NCBI GenBank assembly: GCA_964397305.1
Contig: CAYNIP010000002.1
Coordinates: 1-64,000 of the forward strand
Source: JAAUTY01 sp964397305
Lineage (GTDB): Bacteria > Cyanobacteriota > Cyanobacteriia > Cyanobacteriales > Spirulinaceae
Direction: 5' to 3'
Length of the DNA: 64,000 nucleotides
Part shown: in pieces, positions 43,299 to 52,216 of the stretch
Layout: each line of letters opens with the position of its first letter
How positions within the stretch are numbered: the stretch's first letter is position 1
Notes under the pieces: generated by a model
Seen by the model: only the letters and a program-made list of their open reading frames with translations
The model's database searches: none
What the model was told of the DNA's origin: nothing
Position numbers and translations under genes: made by a program

Positions 43299-45173
43299 AT
43301 GCACCCCCCTCTTCCCGCCCATACGATTTTGAACCAGCGCTACCGCATCGAGCGCTTACTGGGTCAGGGTGGCTTCGGCCGTACCTATCTCGCCCAGGAC
43401 ACCAGCCGCTTCAACGAAGCCTGTGCCCTCAAGGAATTGGCCTTTACGCCCACCTCCGACTACGCGGCGACCAAGGCCCGGGAACTCTTCCAGCGAGAAG
43501 CAAGCGCCCTCTACCAGATTCGCCATCCCCAGATTCCTGGCTTTCACGCCACCTTTGAGACGGAGGGGCGGCTGTTTCTCGTTGAGGACTACGTTGAAGG
43601 GCCGTCCCTCCGGGAACAGCTCCACCAGCGCCGCGCTCAGGGACAGCTTTTCACGGAAACAGAGACGCGCCAGTTCATGCTGCAACTGCTGCCGGTGCTG
43701 GCCTACTTGCATGATCGCGGTATTGTTCACCGAGATATTTCCCCCGACAACATCATTATCCGCACGACCGATCACCTGCCGGTGTTGCTGGATTTTGGTG
43801 TGGTCAAGGAACTGGCCACGCGCCTCCATGATCCCAACATTCCGGCCGGGGCCACCACAGTGGGCAAGATCGGCTATGCGCCGCCGGAGCAGTTGCAAAC
43901 CGGCCGCACCTATGCCAGCAGCGATCTCTACAGCTTGGCGGTGACGGCCCTGGTGCTGTTGACGGGGCAGGAACCCCAGGCCCTGTTCAATGAGTTGACA
44001 GGACGCTGGCATTGGCAGGAACAGGGGCAGGTGAGCCCGGACTTTGCCACGGTCCTGAACCGGATGCTGAGCTTGCAGCCAGGCGATCGCTACCAGTCCG
44101 CCAGTGAAGCGCTGCGGGCCCTGCAAGCCGTGGGCACGGGCCTGACCCAAGCTCCTCCCGAGGCCCCGGGAACGCCACCACCCCAGCCCCCGGAACTATC
44201 GCGTCTGGCGACGATCGCCGTGGGCGGCCCCCGCCCCATGACGACTGGGCCGGGGTCGGGCCAGACCGGCCAGCCCAGCATTCCGCCCCCGGAAGCAGAG
44301 TCACAGTTAAGGAGCCCGGCGGCAGTGGCTGGGTTTACCTTGGCGATCGCCGCTGCGGCCGGCCTGGGGGTTTGGGGGATCACGCGAGCGATCTCTGACC
44401 AGCCCACCCCCACGCCGACGGAAACGGCAACCCCCTCCCCGACGCCGACGGAAACGCCCACCCCCACCCCCACGGAGTCGCCCTCGCCCACCCCGTCACC
44501 GACCACGCTCACCCAGCCCCTCAATGTCACCGTCGGTCAGCGCTTTGCGGAGCGGAGCGCCCTGCCGGCCAGTACAACGCTGAACTACCTGATCGCGGGG
44601 CGGGAGGGCCAGACGCTCGCGGTGGCGATCGAAAGCGAGGGGGTTTGGTTGAATGTCTTCACCCCGGCCGGGAGCTTGATCGATCCAGCCGCCCGCCGGG
44701 TGCAGAGTTGGCGCGGGACCCTGCCGGCAGATGGGAACTATACCCTGCAACTGGAGCCGATCCCCGGCGCGGGGGGCAATGGTGCTTATCAACTGAGCGT
44801 GAGTCTGGAGGCGGCCCCGGAGCCCTCGCCGAGCCCGTCGCCGAGCCCGTCGCCAACTGTGCCACCGCAGTATGTACCGGAGCCCGTGAGCGTTATTCCC
44901 GGTACACCGCTGCGTCTGTCGGGAAGCACTAGTACCCAAAGCATCAAGCGCTACCTGATTCCGCTGGAGGTTGGGCAAATTTTCACGGTGGAGGTGGCCC
45001 AGGGGCCGGTGACGCTCGATATTCGCTACCCCAATGGGCAATTGGTGGATGACGCGAGCCGTATCCAGCTTTGGCAGGCCCAGGTGGATCAGAGTGGGGA
45101 GTTTCGGGTGGATGTGCGGGCTGACTCGTCCACGAGCTTTGTGCTGGATGTGTTGGTGCAGGCAGGGGAGTGA
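43299..45173 (+). CDS. Membrane Ser/Thr kinase with extracytoplasmic beta domains
   Basis: This is a 624-residue kinase. The catalytic domain (about 15-275) has LLGQGGFGRTY, K45, HRDISPDN (144-151) and DFG (165-167). A transmembrane helix lies at about 322-346 (FTLAIAAAAGLGVWGI). A Thr/Pro/Ser-rich linker is followed by two beta-sandwich units of the kind found at the C-terminus of secreted peptidases (LPADGNYTLQLEPIPG; VDQSGEFRVDVRADSS), separated by a second Ser/Pro linker. It probably senses something outside the membrane. I chose the ATG at 43299. bioD begins at its stop codon, so the two are probably co-transcribed. Confidence 0.92.
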   Translation: MHPPLPAHTILNQRYRIERLLGQGGFGRTYLAQDTSRFNEACALKELAFTPTSDYAATKARELFQREASALYQIRHPQIPGFHATFETEGRLFLVEDYVEGPSLREQLHQRRAQGQLFTETETRQFMLQLLPVLAYLHDRGIVHRDISPDNIIIRTTDHLPVLLDFGVVKELATRLHDPNIPAGATTVGKIGYAPPEQLQTGRTYASSDLYSLAVTALVLLTGQEPQALFNELTGRWHWQEQGQVSPDFATVLNRMLSLQPGDRYQSASEALRALQAVGTGLTQAPPEAPGTPPPQPPELSRLATIAVGGPRPMTTGPGSGQTGQPSIPPPEAESQLRSPAAVAGFTLAIAAAAGLGVWGITRAISDQPTPTPTETATPSPTPTETPTPTPTESPSPTPSPTTLTQPLNVTVGQRFAERSALPASTTLNYLIAGREGQTLAVAIESEGVWLNVFTPAGSLIDPAARRVQSWRGTLPADGNYTLQLEPIPGAGGNGAYQLSVSLEAAPEPSPSPSPSPSPTVPPQYVPEPVSVIPGTPLRLSGSTSTQSIKRYLIPLEVGQIFTVEVAQGPVTLDIRYPNGQLVDDASRIQLWQAQVDQSGEFRVDVRADSSTSFVLDVLVQAGE

Positions 45174-45856
45174 TGGGGAGTCTTTTGGTAACGGCGACGG
45201 ATACGGAAGTGGGCAAGACGGTGTTGACGGCGGCCCTGGTGGCCTACTGGCAGCGCTACCGCCAGCCGGCCGCCCTGGGCCTGATGAAGTTGGTGCAAGC
45301 GGGGGTGGGCGATCGCGAGTTCTACCAGCAGCACTTCCAGCTCGACCAAGCCCCCGAGACCTTGGCCCCCGTGGTGTTTGCGGAACCCCTAGCGCCCCCG
45401 ATCGCGGCCCAGCGAGAGGGCCGCACGGTGGACCTGGGACGGGTCTGGCAGGCCTTACAGGAATTGCAGCACACCAAGTCGTTTGTCCTGATCGAAGCCC
45501 TGGGAGGGCTGGGCTCCCCGGTGACGGCGGAACTGACGGTGGCGGACTTGGCCCGGGACTGGCGCTTGCCCGTGGTGCTGGTAGTGCCGGTGCAGTTGGG
45601 GGCGATCGCCCAGGCCGTGGCGAATGTAGCCCTGGCCCACCAAAATCACCTCCACCTCCGGGGCCTGGTGCTGAACTGCCGTCAGCCCGTGTCGGCGACA
45701 CAGCAGGCGGACTGGGCGCCGCCCGCCTTGCTGGAGTCCCTGACGCAAGTGCCGGTCCTCGGTTGCTTGCCGCATCTGACCGATCCCACAGACTTGACAA
45801 TGCTGGCCCAGGTAAGCGCTAACTTAGACTTAGAACGATTACTGCCACCGCCCTAA
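45173..45856 (+). CDS. bioD: ATP-dependent dethiobiotin synthetase
   Basis: BioD closes the ureido ring of dethiobiotin in biotin synthesis. The 227-residue protein has the P-loop TATDTEVGKTVLTAAL, then LMKLVQAGV in place of the usual K(P)VxTG strand, VFAEPLAPPIAA and VLIEALGGLGSPVT, the G-G-x-x-x-P segment. The ATG at 45173 overlaps the kinase stop codon (TGATG), and a GTG one codon upstream is possible. No other biotin gene is in the window. KLVQAG replaces the family's common KPVQTG, so activity is likely but not certain. Confidence 0.85.
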   Translation: MGSLLVTATDTEVGKTVLTAALVAYWQRYRQPAALGLMKLVQAGVGDREFYQQHFQLDQAPETLAPVVFAEPLAPPIAAQREGRTVDLGRVWQALQELQHTKSFVLIEALGGLGSPVTAELTVADLARDWRLPVVLVVPVQLGAIAQAVANVALAHQNHLHLRGLVLNCRQPVSATQQADWAPPALLESLTQVPVLGCLPHLTDPTDLTMLAQVSANLDLERLLPPP

Positions 45857-45908
45857 CCCGGCTGCGAGGAGTCTACCCCCCTCCCTCGCGCACGGACCCG
45901 TTACCGCT

Positions 45909-47288
45909 ATGAGCGATCGCCCTGAGTCTGCCCCTACGATCCTGATCGTCGATCGCCCCTGCGATGAGACGGCCCGCCTCCTGCCCTGCTTGTACCAAGA
46001 GGGCTATATCGTTCACGAACTGAGTAGCGGCGCGCGGGCGATCGCCTGTCTGGAAGATACAAATCCGGATTTACTCTTAATCGGGGTGCAACTCGGTGAT
46101 GGCAGTGGATATGACCTCTGCCAACAGCTCAAGACCGATCTGAGAATGCACCAAATTCCCATCGTCTTCCTGGGGTGTGGCAACACTCAAAGGGATAAGT
46201 TACAAGCATTTCAACTGGGCGGCCTGGACTATTTGGGCAAACCCTTTGAGCTCGAAGAAGCGATCGCCCGCATTCGCAATCACATCAACCTCCAAAGTGC
46301 CCTCAAGCTACTCACCACCCAGAACCAAGTCTTAGTAGAAGAAATCCAAGAGCGCCAGCGCGTTGAGGCTGAACTGCGACGCTCTGAGCAAAAGTTCGCC
46401 ACGATCTTCCAAGCCAGCCCCAACCCCATCACCATTACTCGACTCCGTGACGGTTGCCACGTGGATGTGAATGAAACCTTCTGCCAGCTCACCGGCTACA
46501 AGGCCGAGGAAATCATCGGCCGCACCGCCCAAGAGCTACAACTCTGGGCCAGCCTCGAAGCGCGGGCCCAGCTCTTTGAACGCTTGTATACGGAAGGCTC
46601 CGTGCGAAATTATGAGTTCCAATTTTGCACGAAGGACGGACAAGTTCGCACCGCCCTCCTCTCTGCTGAGGTCATTCAACTGCACGGGGAGGATTGCTTA
46701 CTCGCCCTGTCCAACGACATTACCGAGCGTGTGCAAGTCGAAGTCGCCCTCCAGAAGGCCAATCAAGCGCTACAGCGCCTAGCGACCCTGGACGGCTTGA
46801 CGCAAGTACCCAACCGCCGCTGTTTTGATGAGCGCTTAGATCAAGAGTGGCAACGCCTCCAGCGGGAGCAACAGCCCCTGTCCTTGATCCTCTGCGACAT
46901 TGACTACTTCAAGTTCTACAACGATACCTACGGCCACCAAGCCGGCGATGCTTGCTTGCAACAGGTGGCCCAAACCCTCCTCGGGCTCCTCAAACGTCCC
47001 GGGGATCTGTTGGCCCGCTATGGGGGAGAAGAATTTGCGGTCATCTTGCCGAATACAGCCTCGGAAGGCGCTTACCAGGTGGCAGAAACGATGCGGCAGG
47101 CCGTGGCCGCCCTCCACATCGGCCACGCCCAATCAGCCGTGAGTGACCACATCACCCTGAGCCTAGGGGTCGCTACCACCTGCCCTAGCAACCAATTCAC
47201 ACCGGAAACCCTGGTGGGGTTGGCCGATATTGCTCTCTATGAGGCCAAGCACCAAGGGCGCGATCGCAGTGTCGCAGAAGTGTTTTAA
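45909..47288 (+). CDS. Pseudo-receiver/PAS/GGDEF diguanylate cyclase
   Basis: This is a 459-residue signalling protein. Residues 10-125 are a receiver fold, but the phosphoacceptor aspartate is replaced (PDLLLIGVQL, G59). The acidic pair is also reduced (IVDRP), though the conserved lysine K111 remains. A coiled coil leads to a PAS domain (about 162-280) and a GGDEF domain (about 290-455). The GGDEF site is intact (RYGGEEFAVIL), with metal aspartates in LILCDIDYFKFYND, and an inhibitory RxxD site (RPGD) lies five residues upstream. It should make c-di-GMP under c-di-GMP feedback but not by receiver phosphorylation. The ATG is at 45909. Confidence 0.92.
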   Translation: MSDRPESAPTILIVDRPCDETARLLPCLYQEGYIVHELSSGARAIACLEDTNPDLLLIGVQLGDGSGYDLCQQLKTDLRMHQIPIVFLGCGNTQRDKLQAFQLGGLDYLGKPFELEEAIARIRNHINLQSALKLLTTQNQVLVEEIQERQRVEAELRRSEQKFATIFQASPNPITITRLRDGCHVDVNETFCQLTGYKAEEIIGRTAQELQLWASLEARAQLFERLYTEGSVRNYEFQFCTKDGQVRTALLSAEVIQLHGEDCLLALSNDITERVQVEVALQKANQALQRLATLDGLTQVPNRRCFDERLDQEWQRLQREQQPLSLILCDIDYFKFYNDTYGHQAGDACLQQVAQTLLGLLKRPGDLLARYGGEEFAVILPNTASEGAYQVAETMRQAVAALHIGHAQSAVSDHITLSLGVATTCPSNQFTPETLVGLADIALYEAKHQGRDRSVAEVF

Positions 47289-48547
47289 GGGGTCGCGGTC
47301 AGGACTTCCGTGACCAAGGCGGCCAATTTCGTCGCCGCACCCCCTGGGCCCCGAACTTGGCGCAGGCGATCGCGAATCGCTGCCAGTTGCTCCGGGTGCT
47401 CCAGCCAATCCCAGGCCAGAGCGGCCACCTCGGCCGGTTCTAAGGCCCCCAGCAACTCCGGCACCACCGCTTCCCTCGCCCAAATATTCGGCCAAGCAAA
47501 CAGGCGCTGCGTGCGGCGCACCTGCTGCAAGATCACCCAGTTGATCGCGGTCGCCAAGGCGGTTCCTACCAGAGGCAAGTTGGCCAACAAACCCGGCAAG
47601 CCATCCCAAGCCCGCATGGCATCCAATTGCTGAGTCGGCAACAGGACAATCATCGGCACCGCCAAGGCCCCCAGTTGGGCGGTATTGGCCCCGATAGTAG
47701 TGAGGCAAAGTTGGCACTGGGCGAGCTGGGCGTGGGCAGGAAAGTCGGTCCAGAGTTCAATGACCAAGCCCTGTTCCGTTTGCAGGTAGGGAGGGCCGTC
47801 GTCGGGCTGGATCAAGCGGGCGGCAACGTTGCCGAGTTTGGTTAAGACCGGGTTCGTCGTGCGATCGCCAAACTTGGCCAACTCCGTCAAGGTCAGGGTC
47901 GGCGCAACGGGAAGGCCGAAGCGGGTTTGGGGCCGCTTTTCGTGAAGGCACTGGGCGATCGCACAGACCAAGGGCAACCCCTGGGCCAACTTCATCGCCT
48001 TGGAACCGGGCAAGAGGCCAATGCGTTCCACCCCGGCCCCCAGACTCGGGGCCACCTCCACATCGGCCATCAGGTCGCCGATCACCTGCACCTTGGGACG
48101 ATAGCGGGCCGGAATCTGGGTTTGTACCTGGGGGGACATTGCCCCAAAGGCATCGATCCAGCGCCACCAGCGGGCCTCCCATTCGGCATACACCACGCTG
48201 CGATAGTGGAGACGCTTGGCAATCAGGGCAGCAAAGAATTGGTCGCCGCCGAGAAAGAGGACGCAACCGCGCGATCGCCAGTCCCAGCCCTCCGCCGTCC
48301 GACCCGTGAGTAGGAAGGGCAGAAAATGCTGGGGGTCTTGCACGCGGTCGAGGTCAGCATAGCGGCGGGCCAAGCTCGCCTCCCGGCCCGTAGCATGGCT
48401 ACAGGGGGCGAGAATCAGGGACAGGCGCAGGCGATCACGATCCTCGCCCCACTGCCGCCGCAGGGCCTGGACCACCGGCCGCACCCAGGTCGTGACTTCT
48501 CCCGGCCCATTGGACAGGATTAAAATATCGGCTGGCTCAGTCACCAT
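47285..48547 (-). CDS. LpxB-related glycosyltransferase (cyanobacterial type)
   Basis: This 420-residue protein resembles lipid-A-disaccharide synthase. It begins DILILSNGPGEVTTWVRPVV and has VVYAEWEARWWRWIDAFGAM, IGLLPGSKAMKLAQGLP and LTTIGANTAQLGALAVPMI. Cyanobacteria have this LpxB-like family in addition to true LpxB; its acceptor is unknown. I chose the ATG at 48547, with a GGGGAG site 6 bases upstream, over an earlier start at 48580. Its stop overlaps the end of the convergent GGDEF gene by 4 bp. Confidence 0.85.
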   Translation of the reverse strand: MVTEPADILILSNGPGEVTTWVRPVVQALRRQWGEDRDRLRLSLILAPCSHATGREASLARRYADLDRVQDPQHFLPFLLTGRTAEGWDWRSRGCVLFLGGDQFFAALIAKRLHYRSVVYAEWEARWWRWIDAFGAMSPQVQTQIPARYRPKVQVIGDLMADVEVAPSLGAGVERIGLLPGSKAMKLAQGLPLVCAIAQCLHEKRPQTRFGLPVAPTLTLTELAKFGDRTTNPVLTKLGNVAARLIQPDDGPPYLQTEQGLVIELWTDFPAHAQLAQCQLCLTTIGANTAQLGALAVPMIVLLPTQQLDAMRAWDGLPGLLANLPLVGTALATAINWVILQQVRRTQRLFAWPNIWAREAVVPELLGALEPAEVAALAWDWLEHPEQLAAIRDRLRQVRGPGGAATKLAALVTEVLTATP

Positions 48548-48638
48548 GGCAACTCCCCTCACGCCCCTCTCAGGGCTCATTTTAGGGCTGTCCCTGGGAT
48601 CGCGGCCGGGAGAATGGTGAGCGGATCGGCTACACCCC

Positions 48639-49247
48639 CTAGCCCTCGGGGCGGAGGGCGGCTTCTAGCTCCGCCTGAAGCGCGGGGACAAAGGCGGCAT
48701 ACAGACCCCGCAGATCACCGACCGCAAAATCATAGGCGCGATCCTCGGGATAGCGCTGCTTGACAAACTCGGGGCGGGCCTCTTTCCCGCCGTGGCAGGC
48801 GAGACAACTGGCTTCAACATTAATGCGACGGAAGTAGCGATAACCGTCCTGACCCGCGATCGTTTCCTGGTCCCAAAAGCTGATCAGGGTCGGATCGGCC
48901 TCGAAGCGAGCCAGGGCAGCGAGTTCTCCGGGAGTTGTGGGGGCGTGCTGGGGATTGCGGTACTTGGCGGCCACTTGCTTGACCTGCCAGGAATGCTCGC
49001 GGTTGAGTTGCTGGGCGCGCATCCCCACGGGCTTACAGACCGCCTTGAAGGTCTCCAGGGTTGCTTCCGAGTCGATCGTAGCAGCAAGGCTCGAGCGCAT
49101 CTGATCCAGAGCTTCGACCTCGCGCACCACCTCGCCGAGTTCGGCCGGTTGTGGCCGTGGCTGAGCAGCGACCGGGCCACCCCCCAGGACCAGGGCGATC
49201 GCCACCAAGATCAGGCTCCAAATCGCCCAGCGTCTTACGATGACCAT
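48639..49247 (-). CDS. DUF3365 c-type heme protein (Tll0287-like)
   Basis: This is a 202-residue exported protein. It has a signal peptide (WAIWSLILVAIALVLGGGPV, cleavage near VAAQ) and a CxxCH heme site (C148, C151, H152, SCLACHGG). It also has the DUF3365 fold, and Cys71 in AVCKPVGMRA may be a further ligand or redox residue. The family includes the thermophilic cyanobacterial protein Tll0287 and is thought to sense redox or gas ligands. It probably acts in the lumen or periplasm. The ATG at 49247 has a GAGGA site 5 bases upstream. Confidence 0.88.
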   Translation of the reverse strand: MVIVRRWAIWSLILVAIALVLGGGPVAAQPRPQPAELGEVVREVEALDQMRSSLAATIDSEATLETFKAVCKPVGMRAQQLNREHSWQVKQVAAKYRNPQHAPTTPGELAALARFEADPTLISFWDQETIAGQDGYRYFRRINVEASCLACHGGKEARPEFVKQRYPEDRAYDFAVGDLRGLYAAFVPALQAELEAALRPEG

Positions 49248-49702
49248 AATTCCTCTCAAGATTCTAAAGCTATATCACCATCTAAGTATACAAAAGTGCT
49301 TTGCCGGGTAGGGGACGGGAAGCCATCACGACGAACCCTGATTGCAGGGGGGCCTCTCCGTTACGCGAGGGCCTCCCCTCAGCCCGCAGGCTCAGAAGGA
49401 GCGATTTAGGATTAGGGTTGCCAACGTCGAGATGCACCCGACAACGGAAACAAAGAGAGAACCGAGAGCGAGACCTTCTCCTCTCTGGAAGAGATCAAGA
49501 ACATCTTGCCGGTAGAGCGTAAAGCTGCACCAAAACTCCGAGGCTGGTGCAGCCTCCTTGAAATGAAGTAAATAACCCAGCTCCTCCGAGAAGCCGGGTT
49601 ATTCACGTCCTAGGCTTTAGGGGCGAAGCAAAGAGTCGTAGCAGCACATCCCAGGAGCATCCCTACGGGCAAAACTGAGCGATTCCCTGGAGACCCAGCA
49701 TC
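49248..49702. other. Intergenic region with inverted-repeat structures
   Basis: No gene is present. Bases 49346-49386 (GGGGCCTCTCCGTTACGCGA...) share sequence with 27282-27320 in the opposite sense. A lone family B terminus (GAGATGCACCC) lies at 49429-49439. Two hairpins at 49524-49603 are listed separately. Confidence 0.4.
49524..49603 (-). terminator. Two adjacent hairpins, possible terminator of the M23 gene
   Basis: The first hairpin has a perfect 9-bp stem (GCTGCACCA at 49524-49532, TGGTGCAGC at 49545-49553). The second has AATAACCC (49571-49578) pairing with GGGTTATT (49596-49603) across a 17-base loop, a type of repeat common between cyanobacterial genes. On the minus strand the second is followed by TTTACTTCATTTC, which fits a weak terminator. 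Confidence 0.45.
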
Positions 49703-49793
49703 GGGTACATCTCACGTTGGAGACTCCCCTTCGCCCTACTTGGGAGAAGGGGCCGGGGGATGAGGGCTAACTTGCCTAACTGAGATGCACCCC
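49703..49793 (-). mobile_element. Family B miniature element (copy B4)
   Basis: This 91-bp element is in reverse orientation, with ends GGGTACATCTCA (one mismatch) and TGAGATGCACCC. It contains the core CTCCCCTTCGCCC...GGGAGAAGGGGCCGGGGGATG and no nested module. It ends 14 bp from the stop of the M23 gene. The target duplication is not clear. Confidence 0.8.
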
Positions 49794-49806
49794 CCATCAT
49801 CCAACG

Positions 49807-50712
49807 TTACCGTGGCGTAACGGGGGAAGGAATACTATTGCCGAAGGTGTAGCCACCCATGGTGAAGGGGCGGCTAGGTAAACCCATGTGCAAGTGGGGA
49901 CCCGTAGAGCGGGCACAGCTATTCCACGGGCGATCGCCAGCAATGACCCCAATTTGTTCACCACGACGATAGCTCCCTTTAACCGTTGCAGTCGTGACGT
50001 GAACGAGAGAATACACCTGCCCATTTGAGGCCCGCAGCTTAATGGAACGGTGATTGTTCCCGGCGTGGCAACTCGCCAAGACTGTGGAGTCTACCGGTGC
50101 AAGCACAGGAGTTCCCGCAGGCAGCGCAAAATCGATCGCATTATTAGAGTTGGTATAAAAATCATAGTGCCAACCTTGGCTGACTCGGGCTGAGACGCCA
50201 GCTCGCCACGGCAATAACCAACCTTGCGTAATGGGTGTCCGGCAATTAGGAGCCAGCGGTGGATTGCCAGGAGGATTTCCCCAGATCACACCACTAGCAA
50301 TCCAACCCGTTTGTCCGCGATACGTGACGCGAAACCAGCGATGATCCGCCCGTCCTGTCCAAATATCCGTGATGGCTTGACCATAACCCCAAGCATTGAA
50401 ATAGAGCAGCGTGTTGGGCGGAATCTGCGCTAAAACTCGTGCGTTGGTGTTGCGATCGGCTCTCAGCATCGTATTAATATTCGGCTTCCGGGTCTGTGAG
50501 CCGCTGGTGCGGCCGGGGAATGCCCTGACAACGCGAATATTATTGTCACAAGCAAATTGGGCCTGGGCCGGTGGCATGGGATCAAGAGCGATTTGTTTGT
50601 GCTGGAGATCAACACTGAAACCAGCAACTAACGCCATTGAAGCCAACCCGATAGAGGATAAAACACGCAACTTAGCCCATGAGTTGCCGACAGCAAACTT
50701 AAACGCAGCCAT
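49807..50712 (-). CDS. M23-family peptidase with SH3-like domain
   Basis: This is a 301-residue exported protein. The N-terminal hydrophobic segment (about 15-32) serves as a signal, with possible cleavage after PPAQAQ. An SH3b-like domain (about 58-145; ARVLAQIPPNTLLYFNAW, HRWFRVTYRGQTGWIAS) is followed by the LytM/M23 fold (about 165-290; NAIDFALPAGTPVLAPVDST and GPHLHMGL). M23 enzymes cut peptidoglycan cross-links. The H-L-H pair (273-275) and H238 are present, but the first zinc ligand position, normally H-x-x-x-D, reads N190-x-x-x-D194. Activity is therefore uncertain. Confidence 0.85.
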   Translation of the reverse strand: MAAFKFAVGNSWAKLRVLSSIGLASMALVAGFSVDLQHKQIALDPMPPAQAQFACDNNIRVVRAFPGRTSGSQTRKPNINTMLRADRNTNARVLAQIPPNTLLYFNAWGYGQAITDIWTGRADHRWFRVTYRGQTGWIASGVIWGNPPGNPPLAPNCRTPITQGWLLPWRAGVSARVSQGWHYDFYTNSNNAIDFALPAGTPVLAPVDSTVLASCHAGNNHRSIKLRASNGQVYSLVHVTTATVKGSYRRGEQIGVIAGDRPWNSCARSTGPHLHMGLPSRPFTMGGYTFGNSIPSPVTPR

Positions 50713-50868
50713 GGTGAACTATCCTAAAGCGAGGGGTAGATTCAAGAATTGAGGGACGGATGAATTGTCCAATCTGCATAGTTCTCTGGGGGCAAGGTGA
50801 TCTTTTATGCAGCAGAGAAAATTGTCAGGCTCTTGGCGGCCTGGTTTAGCTTGGTAGTCGGTTGAGTT

Positions 50869-51002
50869 GTTGAGTTGGGGTGCCTCTCACTTTGGAGACT
50901 CCCCTTCGCCCTGCCTGGGAGAAGGGGCTGGGGGATATAGACGCGCAGGGGCTTCTCGCAGAGGGGGCAAACTTGCCTAACTGAGGTGCCCCCGTTGAGT
51001 TG
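50869..51002 (-). mobile_element. Family B element with nested module and 9-bp target duplication (B5)
   Basis: The element (50878-50993, 116 bp) has ends GGGTGCCTCTCAC and GAGGTGCCCCC. It carries the nested module TAGACGCGCAGGGGC...CTCGCAGAGGG in the core. The direct repeat GTTGAGTTG lies at 50869-50877 and 50994-51002. The right end has two extra C residues compared with other copies, and the left flank is itself repetitive, so the exact duplication is slightly uncertain. Confidence 0.8.
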
Positions 51003-51485
51003 AGCCTCGTAAAACCCAGCAGTGGCAAGGATCGCGTTGGGTTGGCGCCGCTAACCGACCGACATCAAGGGCTTCAGGCTTTGGGTTGGGCAATCGGGTG
51101 AAGCTCTCGATGCTTCAGGGCCGGGAAGCAAGGGTTGATCCGGGCAAGGTTGGGTCTTCCCTGCGAGTCATGCCGTGAGTTGGGAAACTACCCCCTAGCA
51201 TTTTTGGGAAGACGTTGTGAGCCTTTGAGGGTTCTTGGAGAAACCCTGGTTTTGGGGCAGGCGTTGGGGGAGCGCTTGTCTGGGGAATTTGGAGAATAGC
51301 TCCCGGGCGCTAGCGGCGCACCCCGGCAGATTGTAGAATTTTTGGCAACAATCTGTCCTTAAAACTGGTAATTGTCTTTTCTGGGGATTCAGTCCATGAT
51401 CAGAGTAGGCCCCGGGAGCGAGCAACGACTTTACAGCCAACCCACGTTCCCGGGGCCGCTCCCCTCACCCCTCAGGAGGTTTCTC
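51003..51485. other. Non-coding region upstream of the pirin gene
   Basis: No gene is supported. A structured G-rich stretch (51060-51300) has several short pairings but no recognisable RNA family. The last 100 bp should hold the pirin promoter. Confidence 0.35.
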
Positions 51486-52190
51486 ATGCTGACCCTACGA
51501 CCTGCTCATGAACGCGGCGCGGTCAACCTCGGCTGGCTCGACAGCCGCCATAGCTTCTCCTTCGGGAGCTACTACGATCCGCACCACCTGGGCTTTGGGA
51601 GCCTGCGCGTGATCAACGAGGACAAGATTGCTCCAGGCCAGGGATTTGGCACTCACAGCCACCGCGATATGGAGATTGTCACCTATGTCTTGACGGGCTC
51701 CCTGGAGCACCAAGACAGCTTGGGCCATGGCTCCATCATTCGCCCTGGGGATGTGCAGCGGATGTCGGCGGGGACTGGCATCCAGCACAGTGAGTTCAAT
51801 CCGTCCTCGGAGACCGTCAGCCATATTCTGCAAATTTGGCTGTTGCCAGCGGCAACGGGGCAAGGGCCCAGCTACGAGCAAGCGCACTTCAGCCCCGCCG
51901 AAAAACAGGGACGCTTGCGGCTGGTCGGTTCCCAGGACGGTCGCGAGGGCTCGGTGACGATTCATCAGGCGGTGGATCTCTATGCCAGTCTCTTAGCGGC
52001 GGGCGATCGCCTCCCCCACACCCTTGCCCCCGGCCACCAAGCCTGGCTGCAAGTTGCCCAGGGCGCAATCCGGCTCAATGGGCAGACCCTCCAAGCTGGG
52101 GATGGCGCGGCGATCGCCGAGGTGCCCGAGCTGGACTTGGTGGGACAAGCGGACCAGAGCGAAATCCTGCTCTTCGATATGGCGGCCTAG
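51486..52190 (+). CDS. Pirin-family protein (YhhW-like)
   Basis: This is a 234-residue bicupin of the pirin family. The N-terminal cupin has GFGTHSHRDMEIVTYVLTGS and GTGIQHSEFNPS, giving the metal ligands (two His, His, Glu). The C-terminal cupin is degenerate. Family members show quercetinase activity in vitro; the natural role is not settled. The ATG at 51486 has a strong ribosome site (AGGAGGT, 6 bases upstream), which decides the start over the longer open frame. Confidence 0.93.
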   Translation: MLTLRPAHERGAVNLGWLDSRHSFSFGSYYDPHHLGFGSLRVINEDKIAPGQGFGTHSHRDMEIVTYVLTGSLEHQDSLGHGSIIRPGDVQRMSAGTGIQHSEFNPSSETVSHILQIWLLPAATGQGPSYEQAHFSPAEKQGRLRLVGSQDGREGSVTIHQAVDLYASLLAAGDRLPHTLAPGHQAWLQVAQGAIRLNGQTLQAGDGAAIAEVPELDLVGQADQSEILLFDMAA

Positions 52191-52216
52191 GGCCCAGGGG
52201 ACGGCTGCTCCCGGAG

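Noticed and set aside
44496..45800. Long antisense frame over the kinase and bioD
   Set aside because: It spans two conserved sense genes and has a Pro/Ser/Gly-rich composition, so it is a shadow frame.
51060..51180. SRP (4.5S) RNA-like segment (CAGGGCCGGGAAGCAAGG)
   Set aside because: It recalls the conserved CAGGTCCGGAAGGAAGCAG tip, but the bases flanking the GGAA loop cannot pair and the helix is not supported.
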